Shown here piece after piece: positions 1 to 9,549 of a stretch of 64,000 nt of DNA. The stretch lies in contig NZ_VISE01000001.1 of assembly GCF_007827275.1 (NCBI RefSeq), positions 1,426,001-1,490,000 on the forward strand, given 5' to 3'. The position numbers were made by a program, and so were the translations under genes. The notes below the pieces were generated by a model that saw nothing but the letters and a program-made list of their open reading frames with translations, searched no databases and had not been told where the DNA came from. This DNA is from Gillisia sp. Hel_I_86 (lineage in GTDB: Bacteria > Bacteroidota > Bacteroidia > Flavobacteriales > Flavobacteriaceae). Position 1 is the stretch's first letter. The number at the start of each line of letters is the position of its first letter.

Positions 1-1
1 A

Positions 2-775
2 AATGATGGGATGTATATGGAAAAACTCATTTTGGAGCCACGCCATATCGAGATCCAAATTGTAGGGGATAGCACAGGAAAAGCATGTCACCTTTCAGAA
101 AGGGATTGCTCAATCCAAAGAAGGCATCAAAAGCTTACCGAAGAAACCCCTTCGCCTTTCATGACAGATAAGTTGAGAAAGCAAATGGGAGATGCCGCCG
201 TAAAAGCAGCAGAATTCATTAAATATGAAGGTGCAGGAACAATAGAATTCTTGGTAGACAAACATAGAAATTTCTACTTTATGGAGATGAACACTCGTAT
301 CCAGGTAGAACATCCAATAACAGAACAGGTAATAGATTACGATCTTATTCGCGAGCAGATTTTGGTCGCGGCTGGAATTCCGCTTTCGGGAAAGAATTAC
401 TTTCCAAAACTGCACTCCATAGAATGCAGGATCAATGCAGAAGATCCTTATAACGACTTTAGGCCTTCCCCGGGGAAGATCACCAATTTACACGCTCCAG
501 GAGGGCATGGTGTAAGAATAGATACGCACGTTTACAGCGGCTATTCCATTCCTCCAAACTACGATTCCATGATCGCTAAATTGATCACCACTGCTCAAAC
601 CAGGGAAGAAGCTATCAATAAAATGAAACGCGCCTTGGATGAGTTCGTGATAGAAGGGGTTAAAACCACGATTCCGTTCCATAGGCAATTAATGGATCAT
701 CCAGATTATTTGGATGGAAACTACACCACCAAATTCATGGAGTCCTGGAAAATGGATGCCATTAAAGAAGAATAA
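2..775 (+). CDS. accC: acetyl-CoA carboxylase biotin carboxylase subunit, 3' part
   Basis: This is the C-terminal part of a biotin carboxylase; the gene begins before the window and is open from base 2. Biotin carboxylase uses ATP and bicarbonate to carboxylate biotin on the carrier protein, the first step of fatty-acid synthesis. The fragment shows the ATP-grasp core with the family signature [16 protein letters not shown], in which the Glu, Asn and Arg are the catalytic and ATP/Mg-binding residues, followed by NAEDP and the C-terminal biotin-carboxylase domain ([16 protein letters not shown]). An accB gene is expected just upstream but lies outside the window. A hairpin with a T-run follows the stop codon, so accC is the last gene of its transcript. 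Confidence 0.95.
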   Translation, partial: NDGMYMEKLILEPRHIEIQIVGDSTGKACHLSERDCSIQRRHQKLTEETPSPFMTDKLRKQMGDAAVKAAEFIKYEGAGTIEFLVDKHRNFYFMEMNTRIQVEHPITEQVIDYDLIREQILVAAGIPLSGKNYFPKLHSIECRINAEDPYNDFRPSPGKITNLHAPGGHGVRIDTHVYSGYSIPPNYDSMIAKLITTAQTREEAINKMKRALDEFVIEGVKTTIPFHRQLMDHPDYLDGNYTTKFMESWKMDAIKEE

Positions 776-782
776 TATATAG

Positions 783-806
783 GCCTCGAATTTTCGGGGC
801 TTTTTT
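783..806 (+). terminator. rho-independent terminator after accC
   Basis: GCCTCGAA pairs with TTCGGGGC (one T-G wobble) and is followed directly by six T. It begins 7 bases after the accC stop codon. Confidence 0.8.
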
Positions 807-810
807 ATGG

Positions 811-903
811 GGTTCCCGCTCCAAAAAGAGCGGTCGGGCTATCCGCTTTTAGTCCCGAGCCACAAAAGTGTCTCGAGAGCTAACCGCTGCTATCCCTAAC
901 CCT
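811..903 (-). repeat. structured intergenic repeat, family A, copy 1
   Basis: Read on the minus strand this copy carries the family boxes GGGATAGCAGCGG, then a variable hairpin (TCTCGAG...CTCGGGA arms), then GCGGATAGCCCGACC and a second hairpin (CGCTC/GAGCG). The same order of boxes and hairpins is found at 15489-15575 and 54762-54870 on the plus strand with different stem sequences. The copy lies in the 430-base gap between accC and the FAD oxidoreductase gene. Confidence 0.7.
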
Positions 904-931
904 TTCTTTTTTAAAATCTAATCAATCCTAT

Positions 932-1131
932 GTGTCACTTCGAGCGGAGTCGAGAAGTCTTCCATTACTTCATAACCATAGCTTAGTATTTAAATGCCAT
1001 TCAGTCCCGATCGCCATCGGGCGCAGTGAAGGATCTCAATGGAGCAACATTCCTGCTATTAAAAAAGATCCCTCCTGCCGGCGGGATGACAAAGAAAAGC
1101 CAATTGTCCCTTCGATTTCGGAGTCGAGAAG
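932..1131. repeat. cluster of short imperfect palindromes, family C, copy 1
   Basis: Several units of about 23 bases related to CACTTCGAGCGGAGTCGAGAAGT lie here: at about 936-958, a diverged unit around 1001-1040 (AGTGAAGGATCTC), a unit at about 1066-1090 (GATCCCTCCTGCCGGCGGGATGAC) and a last one at about 1108-1131 (CCTTCGATTTCGGAGTCGAGAAGTC, shortened here by one base in reading). Related units occur near 14.55, 51.2, 57.25 and 63.35 kb, always between genes. Any reading frame across this stretch is a by-product of the repeats. Confidence 0.65.
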
Positions 1132-1205
1132 TCTAGGGGTTGGAAGTCCTTTAATTCCCAACATTTCTCCAAAACTTTCCGTAATTTCACCCCTAAATCC
1201 ATCAC

Positions 1206-2324
1206 ATGAACTTATCCTACTGGGAGCATAAGTCTTGGCTGTCTAATATAGATCATACTATTATTGGGAGCGGAATTGTAGGTCTTAATACTGCTCTCAG
1301 ATTAAGGGAAAAATTTCCAAAAACCAATATTCTAATTCTGGAACGTGGTTTCCTGCCAAATGGTGCAAGTACCAAGAATGCAGGATTTGCTTGTTTTGGG
1401 AGTCTTTCAGAAATGCTGGACGATCTAAATACACATTCAGAAGAAGAAGTGGTACAACTGGTTCAAAAAAGAGTAGATGGGTTGGCACTTTTGCGCAAGA
1501 CTCTAGGAGATGGAACCATAGATTTTAATCGATGGGGAGGTTATGAACTTTTTACTCCCGAAGATAAAGCGCTATTGGAGGAGTGTGAATCTAAAATAGA
1601 ATATGTAAATAAACTACTATTTCCAATTTTTAAAGAAAACGTTTTTAGCACCGGCCCCAATAAATTCAATTTTAAAAAGATCAAGGAAACGGTGATTTTT
1701 AACAAGTTTGAAGGCCAGATCAATACCGGAAAAATGATGGAAGCCTTGCTTAAAAAGGCTGCAAATACAGGAATCAAGATCTTGAATAATATAAGTGTTG
1801 AAGAGTTTTCAGAAGGAAATACTTCAGTAAAAATCAAGACCGATCAATTTGAATTCACTACAAAAAAGTTATTAATTGCAACCAACGGATTTGCCGTTCA
1901 GTTAGGTTTGGAATCGGTGAAACCGGCAAGAGCACAGGTCCTTATTACCAAACCGATTGAAAACCTTCAAATAAAAGGGACTTTTCACTTGCATAAGGGC
2001 TATTATTACTTCAGAAATATAGATAAGCGTATCTTGTTGGGCGGGGGAAGAAATCTGGATCTTAAAACAGAAGAAACAACCACGTTAGGTGAAACAGCAC
2101 TTATTCAGGATAAATTAGAAGAGTTGCTAAAAGAAACTATCTTACCAAACATGGATTTTGAAATAGATAGGCGTTGGAGCGGGATCATGGGGGTAGGAAC
2201 TCAAAAGAAACCTATCGTAAAACAACTTTCCGATAATACTTTTTGCGGAGTTAGGTTGGGAGGAATGGGTGTTGCCATTGGCAGTTTGGTGGGTAGGGAA
2301 TTAGCAGATTTGATCACTCATTAA
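1206..2324 (+). CDS. FAD-dependent oxidoreductase, DAO family
   Basis: A 372-residue flavoprotein of the D-amino-acid-oxidase (DAO) fold. The N-terminal dinucleotide-binding motif GSGIVGLNTALRLRE (about residues 22-36) binds the ADP part of FAD, and the C-terminal GVRLGGMGVAIGSLVGRELA closes the FAD site as in glycine/sarcosine-oxidase relatives. The substrate cannot be read from the sequence; amino acids or N-methylated amines are usual for the family. No signal peptide is seen, so it is likely cytosolic. The next gene, mtgA, starts 23 bases after the stop, so the two may be co-transcribed together with the Gre-like gene, although their functions do not obviously connect. Confidence 0.8.
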   Translation: MNLSYWEHKSWLSNIDHTIIGSGIVGLNTALRLREKFPKTNILILERGFLPNGASTKNAGFACFGSLSEMLDDLNTHSEEEVVQLVQKRVDGLALLRKTLGDGTIDFNRWGGYELFTPEDKALLEECESKIEYVNKLLFPIFKENVFSTGPNKFNFKKIKETVIFNKFEGQINTGKMMEALLKKAANTGIKILNNISVEEFSEGNTSVKIKTDQFEFTTKKLLIATNGFAVQLGLESVKPARAQVLITKPIENLQIKGTFHLHKGYYYFRNIDKRILLGGGRNLDLKTEETTTLGETALIQDKLEELLKETILPNMDFEIDRRWSGIMGVGTQKKPIVKQLSDNTFCGVRLGGMGVAIGSLVGRELADLITH

Positions 2325-2347
2325 GGGAGTTGACTTTAAACTATTAT

Positions 2348-3019
2348 ATGAAGAAATTTTTCAGGTTCCTTTTAAAGCTAATCCTTGGTTTAATTGCCTT
2401 TAGCATTTTTATAGTGTTGCTTTATAAATGGGTGCCGGTTCCTGCTACGCCGCTTATGGTAATAAGATATTTTGAAAATCCTGAAGAACCCATTAAACAC
2501 GATTGGGTTTCTTATAATGAAATCTCGGGATATTTACCTCTTGCGGTGCTTTCCAGTGAAGATCAGAATTTTTTGAATCATTCTGGTTTCGATATGAAAG
2601 CCATAGAAAAGGCCATTGAAAACAATAAAAACGGAAAGCGGGTTCGTGGTGCAAGTACGATCTCACAGCAAACGGCGAAAAATGTGTTTTTATGGCCTCA
2701 CCGTAATTGGTTTAGGAAAGGAATGGAAGCATATTTCACCTTGCTTATAGAGACTTTGTGGAGCAAAGAACGCATAATGGAAGTATATTTAAACAGCATA
2801 GAAATGGGGAAAGGTGTATATGGAGCGGAAACCGCTTCCCAATATTGGTTTCAAAAACCTGCTTCAAAATTAACCACATACGAAGCTGCTGCCATTGCGG
2901 CGGTACTTCCAAATCCAAGGGTTTATAGAGCCAATCCCGCAAGCAGTTATATCGCGCAAAGAAAAACCTGGATCGTTGGGCAAATGCAGAATTATGGACC
3001 TTTCAGCATTAAAAATTAG
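2348..3019 (+). CDS. mtgA: monofunctional biosynthetic peptidoglycan transglycosylase
   Basis: A family GT51 glycosyltransferase that polymerises lipid II into glycan strands at the outer face of the inner membrane. A single N-terminal membrane segment (FLLKLILGLIAFSIFIVLLY) is followed by the GT51 domain with the motif SSEDQNFLNHSGFD (catalytic Glu in E-D-x-x-F) and the RGASTISQQTAKNVFLWP block, plus KERIMEVYLNSIEMGKGVYG. There is no penicillin-binding transpeptidase domain and the length of about 223 residues fits MtgA. I chose the ATG at 2348; a TTG six codons upstream (2330) is open but gives a less typical N-terminus. It sits 3 bases before the next gene. Confidence 0.92.
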   Translation: MKKFFRFLLKLILGLIAFSIFIVLLYKWVPVPATPLMVIRYFENPEEPIKHDWVSYNEISGYLPLAVLSSEDQNFLNHSGFDMKAIEKAIENNKNGKRVRGASTISQQTAKNVFLWPHRNWFRKGMEAYFTLLIETLWSKERIMEVYLNSIEMGKGVYGAETASQYWFQKPASKLTTYEAAAIAAVLPNPRVYRANPASSYIAQRKTWIVGQMQNYGPFSIKN

Positions 3020-3022
3020 TAA

Positions 3023-3466
3023 ATGAAAGAGGAGCTATATAAAAAATGTGAAAGCTATTTAGAAGAAAAAATAGCAAGGATCTCCCATTCCATACAAGAT
3101 CTGGAAGCGGCTTTAACCAATGAATCCAAGAGCAGCGCAGGGGATAAATATGAAACCAGCCGGGAAATGATCAATATCGAAATCCATAAGCTTTCCACTC
3201 AGCTGCAACAGTTTCAACAACTACAGGTTACTTTAGAAGTGGCAAAGCGAAGTGCAACTGCCGACACAGTAAAAATGGGAAGTTTGGTAAAAGCCACCAA
3301 TGCTGTTTATTTTATATGTATTCCAATAGGGGAGGTAGAAATAGGCGATAAAAAAACATATGTAATTGGCGCTGGTTCTCCCATCGCGCAGGCTTTAATA
3401 GGTAAATCTGTAGGAGATCCTTTTAGCTTCAATGCAGTATCTGGAACAATCGTTTCTATTAATTAG
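3023..3466 (+). CDS. GreA/GreB-family-like transcript cleavage factor, short form
   Basis: A 147-residue protein with Gre-factor architecture: an N-terminal helical region (about residues 1-80, rich in E, K and Q as in a coiled coil) and a C-terminal FKBP-like domain ending in SPIAQALIGKSVGDPFSF, close to the GreA motif SPLARALIGK. The tip sequence AGDKYETSREM keeps the D-x-x-E pair that in GreA (GDLKEN) delivers the metal into the RNA-polymerase active site. The protein is slightly shorter than GreA (158). Such proteins are often mislabelled. A role in rescuing backtracked RNA polymerase is inference. Its end overlaps the convergent ABC ATPase gene by 4 bases. Confidence 0.75.
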   Translation: MKEELYKKCESYLEEKIARISHSIQDLEAALTNESKSSAGDKYETSREMINIEIHKLSTQLQQFQQLQVTLEVAKRSATADTVKMGSLVKATNAVYFICIPIGEVEIGDKKTYVIGAGSPIAQALIGKSVGDPFSFNAVSGTIVSIN

Positions 3467-4434
3467 TTTCGAGTCCTGGACGCTATCAGGTTTTTATCTA
3501 TTGCAATATTCACGGTGTAACCTATTCCAATTTCTTCAGAATTTTCAAAATAAATAATCTGATTTTTTAAGGATGCTTTTATAAGGAAGTTCGATCCTTT
3601 AAAATAGGACGCTAAGACCTTAACTTTTATATCCGAAGTTTTTACCAGTCTTATTTCATGGGGGTATAATAAAATCATTTTTCGGCTTGTCTCTTTAGGA
3701 GAGATCGATCTTAACATCACTTCATTGATATCTCCAAAGAGAGCCGCAATGTACTTATTTGGTGGGTTATTATATAATTCCTGAGGAGTATCATTCGCGT
3801 AGATTTTCCCATTTTTAAGGACTATGGTTCTATCTGCAAAAGATAACGCATCGGTGCTGTCATGGGTTGCAATAATACAGGTAATCTTGTTCTCTTTTAA
3901 ATAGGCAAACAGTTTCCGTCTAAGATTGTTTTTTCTAAAATGATCTATATGGCTAAAAGGTTCATCCAGTAATAATAGTTCCGGTGTGTTTGCCAAAGCT
4001 CTGGCCAAAGCCACTCGTTGTTGTTGTCCACCGCTAAGGTGTCCCGCTTTTACATGGGCAAGCTCTTTCATTTCCACAACTTCCAGAAGCCCCATTATGC
4101 GCTTCTTTTTCTTTCTGGGATATGCATTGCTTAGGTGTTTCCCAACATTTTCGACCACGCTGAGTGGTGGCATGAGGTCGAAATCCTGGGCTAAATATTT
4201 AATAAATGGCTCTCCGGGAACTAAATTATGATTTGGACCTTTCAATTTATTTCCTTTCCAGATCACAGATCCATCGGTATGATGAAGCCCGTAAATCAAT
4301 TGAAGCAAGGTGCTTTTCCCACAACTGCTTTCCCCGATCAGTGAAACGTGATCTCCTTCAGCAATTTGTAATGAAATTTTCTTTAATACCGGTTTTTCAT
4401 TGTAACCAAAAGAGATATTTTTTAGTTTCAACAT
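3463..4434 (-). CDS. ABC transporter ATP-binding protein
   Basis: A 323-residue ATPase of the PotA/FbpC/CysA type: an ABC domain with Walker A GESSCGKST (about residues 35-43), Q-loop LAQDFDL, signature LSGGQQQRVALARAL, Walker B LLLLDEP and the H-loop ATHDS, followed by a C-terminal regulatory region of about 90 residues. Walker A has Ser-Cys where most relatives have Gly-Ser/Ala, but the invariant GKST is intact. No permease or binding-protein gene is adjacent, so the substrate is unknown and the partners must be encoded elsewhere. It is a single-gene unit, convergent with the Gre-like gene. Confidence 0.88.
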   Translation of the reverse strand: MLKLKNISFGYNEKPVLKKISLQIAEGDHVSLIGESSCGKSTLLQLIYGLHHTDGSVIWKGNKLKGPNHNLVPGEPFIKYLAQDFDLMPPLSVVENVGKHLSNAYPRKKKKRIMGLLEVVEMKELAHVKAGHLSGGQQQRVALARALANTPELLLLDEPFSHIDHFRKNNLRRKLFAYLKENKITCIIATHDSTDALSFADRTIVLKNGKIYANDTPQELYNNPPNKYIAALFGDINEVMLRSISPKETSRKMILLYPHEIRLVKTSDIKVKVLASYFKGSNFLIKASLKNQIIYFENSEEIGIGYTVNIAIDKNLIASRTRN

Positions 4435-4516
4435 ATTTTAAATTCAGACTTTTTTAAAAAGTAAAGTCGGAAAAATAATTATTTCCGACTTTATTAAAAT
4501 TATATAATTTTGAGAT

Positions 4517-6676
4517 TTATCCTTTCACTTTGTCGCTTACCTTTTCAGGCAAAACTTCAAATCCCATGTTGTAAAGGGTAAATGAAAAGATATCGGCATA
4601 TTCATCTATGATCATCGCAGTTGGTTTCCCGGCACCATGACCTGCTTTGGTTTCAATTCTAATAAGCACGGGATTGTTCCCGGCTTGTTTTTCTTGCAGT
4701 TCTGCCGCAAATTTAAAGGAATGCGCTGGTACTACACGATCATCATGATCTCCGGTAGTAACCATCGTTGCAGGATATTTTACCCCTTCTTTTACATTTT
4801 GAACGGGAGAATAGCCATATAGATACTCGAACATTTCCTTGTTATCTTCAGAAGTTCCATAATCATACGCCCATCCTGCTCCGGCAGTAAATGTGTGGTA
4901 ACGCAACATATCCATCACCCCAACAGCAGGCAATGCTACCTTCATTAATTCCGGACGCTGCGTCATTGTAGCACCAACCAATAATCCTCCGTTGGAACCA
5001 CCGCGAATTGCTAAGTAGTCACTAGAAGTATATTTCTCTTTTATCAGATATTCTGCTGCAGCTATAAAGTCGTCAAAAACATTTTGTTTTTTCAGCTTGA
5101 TTCCTGCATCGTGCCACTCTTTTCCATATTCCCCACCTCCACGTAAACTAGGTACGGCATAAATACCACCCTGCTCCATCCAAACCGCATTTGCGATGCT
5201 AAAAGAAGGTGTTAAACTGATATTGAAGCCTCCATATCCATAAAGAATGGTCGGGTTCTTTCCGTTTAGCTCGATTCCTTTTTTATGGGTGATGATCATT
5301 GGAACTTTTGTACCGTCTTTAGAAGCAAAGAAAACCTGCTTGCTTTCGTACTCTTCAGGATTAAAATCTATAGTTGGCTTATTGTATAATTCTGAAGTCC
5401 CTTTCTTGATATCATATTTATAGATACTTCCCGGAGTCACATAATTGGTAAAAGAGTAATATAAGTGCTCTTTTTCCTTTTTTGTGCTAAAACCACCAAC
5501 CGATCCTACCCCAGGCAAATCTACATCCCTGACCAATTTCCCTTTATAATCGTATTGTTTTACTTTGGAAACGGCATCTACCATATATTCTGTAAAGAAA
5601 TAGCCACCACCCGTAGATGGAGTTAATACGTTTTCGGTTTCAGGGATAAAATCTTTCCAGTTATCGGAACTTGGATTGGAAGCATCTACCGTTACGATCT
5701 TTTTATTTGGTGCATCCATATTGGTTACAATAAATAATTTACTGCCATCATTCTCGATCACATACGTATCTGTATCTTCATTATCCAGTATGCTGACCAA
5801 TTCTGGATTTGGTTTGGTGAGATCCATCATGAACAATTTACCACCGGAAGTAGAATTCCTAGCAGAAATGAATAAGTAATGGTCATCCTCGGTTACATAA
5901 CCACCAATATATCTATGTTTCTGTTCGGGGGTTCCACCAAATACCAATTTATCCTCGCTTTGCTTGGTTCCTAGTTTATGATAAAAAAGCCTGTGCTGAT
6001 CTGTCTTTGCTGAAAGCTCACTCCCTTTTGGTTTTTCGTAGCTGGAATAGTAAAAACCTTCGTTCCCTTTCCAAGAAATCCCGCTAAATTTAACATCTAT
6101 CAGCGTGTCCTCAATTGCTTTTTTGGATTCCGTATCCATTAGGATTACTTTTCTCCAATCGCTACCTCCTTCAGAAATTGAATAAGCGGCCAGCATTCCA
6201 TCTTTGGAAAAACTCAATCCCCCTAAAGACGTGGTCCCGTCTTTGCTGAATTTATTGGGATCCAAAAACACTTCGGCATCTCCATCATCTCCTTTTTTTC
6301 GATAAACTACATACTGATTTTGAAGCCCATCATTTTTATAGAAATAATCGTAATTCCCTTCAGTGTAAGGTGCTCCAAGTTTTTCGTAGTTCCAAAGCTC
6401 GGTCAATCGTTTATTGAGTTCTTTCCTGTATGGGATTTTAGCTAAATAATCGAAGGTAACCTTGTTTTCAGCCTTTACCCAATCTTCGGTTTCCTTGCTT
6501 CTGTCGTCCTCCAACCATCGATATGGGTCTTTTACTTCGGTTCCAAAATAATTGGTTACGGTATCTACCTTTTTGGTTTCTGGATATTTCAATACTTCTG
6601 CTTCGTCTTGTTGGGAATATACTTCACAAGGATAAAGGGCTCCAGCTGCGATAATTCCGATTAGTAGTTTTTTCAT
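4517..6676 (-). CDS. prolyl oligopeptidase family serine peptidase (S9A), secreted
   Basis: A 719-residue prolyl endopeptidase that cleaves short peptides after proline. The first 20 or so residues form a signal peptide ([21 protein letters not shown]), then a beta-propeller that gates the active site, then the alpha/beta-hydrolase domain. The catalytic triad is visible: Ser561 in GGSNGG, Asp646 in DHDDRV and His680 in AGHGAGK. The length matches the family (about 700). The protein is expected in the periplasm. It stands alone; the gap of 69 bases to asd contains no clear terminator. Confidence 0.95.
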   Translation of the reverse strand: MKKLLIGIIAAGALYPCEVYSQQDEAEVLKYPETKKVDTVTNYFGTEVKDPYRWLEDDRSKETEDWVKAENKVTFDYLAKIPYRKELNKRLTELWNYEKLGAPYTEGNYDYFYKNDGLQNQYVVYRKKGDDGDAEVFLDPNKFSKDGTTSLGGLSFSKDGMLAAYSISEGGSDWRKVILMDTESKKAIEDTLIDVKFSGISWKGNEGFYYSSYEKPKGSELSAKTDQHRLFYHKLGTKQSEDKLVFGGTPEQKHRYIGGYVTEDDHYLFISARNSTSGGKLFMMDLTKPNPELVSILDNEDTDTYVIENDGSKLFIVTNMDAPNKKIVTVDASNPSSDNWKDFIPETENVLTPSTGGGYFFTEYMVDAVSKVKQYDYKGKLVRDVDLPGVGSVGGFSTKKEKEHLYYSFTNYVTPGSIYKYDIKKGTSELYNKPTIDFNPEEYESKQVFFASKDGTKVPMIITHKKGIELNGKNPTILYGYGGFNISLTPSFSIANAVWMEQGGIYAVPSLRGGGEYGKEWHDAGIKLKKQNVFDDFIAAAEYLIKEKYTSSDYLAIRGGSNGGLLVGATMTQRPELMKVALPAVGVMDMLRYHTFTAGAGWAYDYGTSEDNKEMFEYLYGYSPVQNVKEGVKYPATMVTTGDHDDRVVPAHSFKFAAELQEKQAGNNPVLIRIETKAGHGAGKPTAMIIDEYADIFSFTLYNMGFEVLPEKVSDKVKG

Positions 6677-6745
6677 AATGATTCCAAGATGTTTTATGTG
6701 ATATATGTAGCAAATAAGAACCCTAAGTTACATTTTTTCAATGAT

Positions 6746-7750
6746 TTAGTTCACCGCGTATTTTACAAAACCTTTTTTCACTAGGTATTCTGCAATCTGA
6801 ATGGCATTGGTAGCAGCTCCTTTACGTAAATTATCGGCTACCACCCACATATTTAAGGTTTTTGGTTGAGAATAATCCCTTCTTATTCTTCCTACAAATA
6901 CATCATCTTTTCCTTCGGCATAAATCGGCATAGGATAGGTGTTGACCGATGGGTTGTCTTGTACGGTCACCCCAGGGAAATCACTTAGTAATTTGCGAAC
7001 ATCGTTTTCATCAAACTCAGCTTCAAATTCCACATTTATGGACTCGCTATGTCCACCTACTACAGGAATCCTGATTGCCGTTGCCGAAACCTGAATAGAT
7101 TGATCTCCCAGAATCTTTTTGGTTTCGTTGGAAAGTTTCATTTCTTCTTTAGTGTAACCATTTTCAGTAAAAACATCGCAATGCGGGATCGCATTTCTAT
7201 GGATAGGATAGGGATATGCCATTTCTCCTTTTGCATCCTGATATTCATTTTCCAATTGCTGTACAGCTTTTACACCAGTCCCTGTTATAGACTGATACGT
7301 AGAAACAACCACCCGCTTTATTTTATATGTATCATGCAATGGCTTTAACGCCATTAACATTTGGATAGTAGAGCAATTGGGATTTGCTATAATTAGATCT
7401 TCTGAAGAAATTTCTTCGGCATTGATCTCCGGAATAATTAATTTTTTTTCAGGATCCATTCTCCAGGCCGAAGAATTATCGATCACTATAGTTCCAACCG
7501 CAGCAAATTTTGGAGCCCATTGTAAAGAAGTATCCCCACCTGCTGAAAAGAGTGCAAGATCTGGTTTTAAGGCCACTGCCTCTTCCAGACCGATTACTTT
7601 AAACTCTTTATTATTGAATGTTATGCTATTTCCGATAGATTTTTGGGAAGCTACAGGGTATAATTCTGAAATTGGAAAATTTCGTTCTTCCAAAATTTTT
7701 AAGATTACTTGTCCTACCATTCCGGTTGCACCAACTACTGCTATTCTCAT
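6746..7750 (-). CDS. asd: aspartate-semialdehyde dehydrogenase
   Basis: Makes L-aspartate-4-semialdehyde from aspartyl phosphate with NADPH, the branch point for lysine/diaminopimelate, threonine and methionine. The N-terminus MRIAVVGATGMVGQ is the NADP-binding motif; the active-site Cys is in NPNCSTIQ and the catalytic His in RIPVVGGHSESI. The start at 7750 is chosen because this is where the conserved Rossmann strand begins; the frame is open 14 codons further upstream but without similarity. A TAnnTTTG promoter element lies 40 bases upstream. A terminator separates it from mscL. Confidence 0.96.
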   Translation of the reverse strand: MRIAVVGATGMVGQVILKILEERNFPISELYPVASQKSIGNSITFNNKEFKVIGLEEAVALKPDLALFSAGGDTSLQWAPKFAAVGTIVIDNSSAWRMDPEKKLIIPEINAEEISSEDLIIANPNCSTIQMLMALKPLHDTYKIKRVVVSTYQSITGTGVKAVQQLENEYQDAKGEMAYPYPIHRNAIPHCDVFTENGYTKEEMKLSNETKKILGDQSIQVSATAIRIPVVGGHSESINVEFEAEFDENDVRKLLSDFPGVTVQDNPSVNTYPMPIYAEGKDDVFVGRIRRDYSQPKTLNMWVVADNLRKGAATNAIQIAEYLVKKGFVKYAVN

Positions 7751-7789
7751 TTGATATTTTTTAAAAAGTTGAATTCTATAATTCTTTTG

Positions 7790-7797
7790 CAAATGTA
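7790..7797 (-). promoter_or_regulatory. candidate -7 promoter element for asd
   Basis: TACATTTG on the minus strand matches the Bacteroidota -7 consensus TAnnTTTG and lies 40 bases before the asd start codon. No TTG is found at the expected -33 position, so support is partial. Confidence 0.45.
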
Positions 7798-7879
7798 TTA
7801 CACAAAAAAATATCCCGGGAATTTAAGCGGGTTAATTTGAAGGAAATAAATCAAATTGCACACATTTCTAATATTGGTT

Positions 7880-7912
7880 AAAAAAAGAACCCTCCACTTT
7901 GGTGAAGGGTTT
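7880..7912 (-). terminator. rho-independent terminator after mscL
   Basis: On the minus strand AACCCT..CAC pairs with GTG..AGGGTT around a short loop with one internal mismatch, and is followed by a run of seven T. It lies 44 bases past the mscL stop codon. Confidence 0.75.
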
Positions 7913-7955
7913 AGGTTGGGAATATATAATGTAGCGGTGATCGAGCTAAATTTAT

Positions 7956-8381
7956 TTAAGAATTTTGTTTTTTCAATTCATCCCTGATCTCAATAAGTAA
8001 TTCTTCTTGAGAAGGTCCTTTTGGTGCTGGTGCAGCTTCCTCTTCTTTCTTCTTGGTCTTTTCGTAGGCCTTTAAAAATAGGAAGACGAAAAGTCCAACT
8101 AATATAAAATATATAATTGCCTGAATAAGGTTTCCATAGGTAAGAACAGCAGCTTCAGCTTCTTGAGCTGCTTCCAATGTGCCATATTTTTGACCATCCA
8201 AAGCGATAAATTTCTGAGTGAAATCTGTTCCACCTGTTAACACGCCTATTACAGGCATAAATATATCTGCAACCACAGAAGATATTACTTTGTTAAACGC
8301 AGCACCAATTACTACAGCAGTGGCTAGGGCAACAATATCCTTTTTTAGTAAAAAAGATTTAAAATCGGCGAAAAACGACAT
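7956..8381 (-). CDS. mscL: large-conductance mechanosensitive channel
   Basis: A 141-residue inner-membrane channel that opens under membrane tension to protect cells from osmotic downshock; it works as a pentamer. The N-terminus [20 protein letters not shown] is the amphipathic helix and start of TM1 ([22 protein letters not shown]), followed by the periplasmic loop, TM2 ([18 protein letters not shown]) and a charged C-terminal helix bundle ([17 protein letters not shown]). The start at 8381 is chosen because it is the usual MscL N-terminus; a longer frame adds ten unrelated residues. Confidence 0.96.
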   Translation of the reverse strand: MSFFADFKSFLLKKDIVALATAVVIGAAFNKVISSVVADIFMPVIGVLTGGTDFTQKFIALDGQKYGTLEAAQEAEAAVLTYGNLIQAIIYFILVGLFVFLFLKAYEKTKKKEEEAAPAPKGPSQEELLIEIRDELKKQNS

Positions 8382-8439
8382 AAATGTTAGGGTTTTGGTT
8401 AGAAAGTGCAATTTACAGAAAAATTAAACAAGGGTGTTT

Positions 8440-9549
8440 TTATTCTTGAACGATCACTCGTTTTACCCTTTGTGAAATTCCCGTAATCAATTCATACGAA
8501 ATCGTATTTCCTGAAGCAGCAAATTGCGTAGCATGATGAGGCCCACCAAAAACAATGACTTCATCACCTTCTTTACAGTCAATTCCAGTGATGTCTATCA
8601 TAAGCATATCCATGCACACATTTCCAATGATGGGCGCATAGTTTCCGTTTATAAAAACTCCGCCCCTGCCGTTTCCATATTGCCTGTTAATGCCATCTGC
8701 ATACCCAATTGGTAAAGTAGCGGACTTCATTTTTTCTGTTGCCGTAAAGGCCCTTTTATATCCTACGCTTTCTCCCGGTACAAGTTGATGGATTTGTGAA
8801 ACAATCGTTTTTAAGGTGCCAATTGGCTTTAGGTGCTTATTGATGTTTTCATCATTTCCAAACCCATAAAGGCCAATTCCGCATCTAACCATGTCGAAAG
8901 CTGCTTCCGGATAATTTATTATTGCTGAGGTATTGCTTATATGAAGCAGCGGTCTATAATCCAGGTTTTGGAACGATCTGAATGCCATTTTCCTGAACTT
9001 GTCCAATTGTTGTAGTGTGAATTCACGTTCCTTCCAATCTTCACTTGCAGCGAGATGAGAGAAAATGGATTTCACTTTAACAGCATCCGATTTTGCCAGA
9101 TATTCAAAAACAGTATTTAATTCTGGAGCTATAAATCCAAGCCTGTTAAGTCCTGTATTTAATTTTAAATGAATGGGATACTCGTTTTGTTCGAGCTTTT
9201 CAGCGGTTTTAATAAATGCCTTAAGAACAAATTCACTATAAATGCTGGGTTCCAGACATCTTTCGATAATTTCTTCAAAATTGATGGATTGCGGGTGCAG
9301 TACCAAAATAGGTGCTGTTATTCCTGCCTCCCTAAGAGCAACCCCTTCTTTGGTATAGGCGACCGCAAAATAACCAACCCCTAGTTCACTTAGTTTTTTA
9401 GCTATTTCAACAGATTCGCTTCCATATCCAAACGCCTTCACAACGGCCATTATTTTTGAGCCTTTGGCAAGTTTAGATCGTAGATAATTATAATTATGTT
9501 CCAGGGATTTTAGATTGATCTCCAGGGTAGTTTCATGTACTGGTGGCAT
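8440..9549 (-). CDS. alr: alanine racemase
   Basis: A PLP enzyme interconverting L- and D-alanine for peptidoglycan. The PLP lysine is in VVKAFGYGS (about residue 39), where most family members have VKANAYGHG, and the second catalytic base region is in the C-terminal beta domain near CGIGLYGFG and GNVCMDMLMIDITG. At 369 residues it is full length. The tdk stop codon and the alr start codon overlap as TAATG, so the two genes are translationally coupled and form a tdk-alr unit. Confidence 0.94.
   Translation of the reverse strand: MPPVHETTLEINLKSLEHNYNYLRSKLAKGSKIMAVVKAFGYGSESVEIAKKLSELGVGYFAVAYTKEGVALREAGITAPILVLHPQSINFEEIIERCLEPSIYSEFVLKAFIKTAEKLEQNEYPIHLKLNTGLNRLGFIAPELNTVFEYLAKSDAVKVKSIFSHLAASEDWKEREFTLQQLDKFRKMAFRSFQNLDYRPLLHISNTSAIINYPEAAFDMVRCGIGLYGFGNDENINKHLKPIGTLKTIVSQIHQLVPGESVGYKRAFTATEKMKSATLPIGYADGINRQYGNGRGGVFINGNYAPIIGNVCMDMLMIDITGIDCKEGDEVIVFGGPHHATQFAASGNTISYELITGISQRVKRVIVQE

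Noticed and set aside
932-1231. A 99-codon plus-strand frame
   Set aside because: It runs through the family C repeat cluster and has repeat-derived composition without any protein-like pattern.
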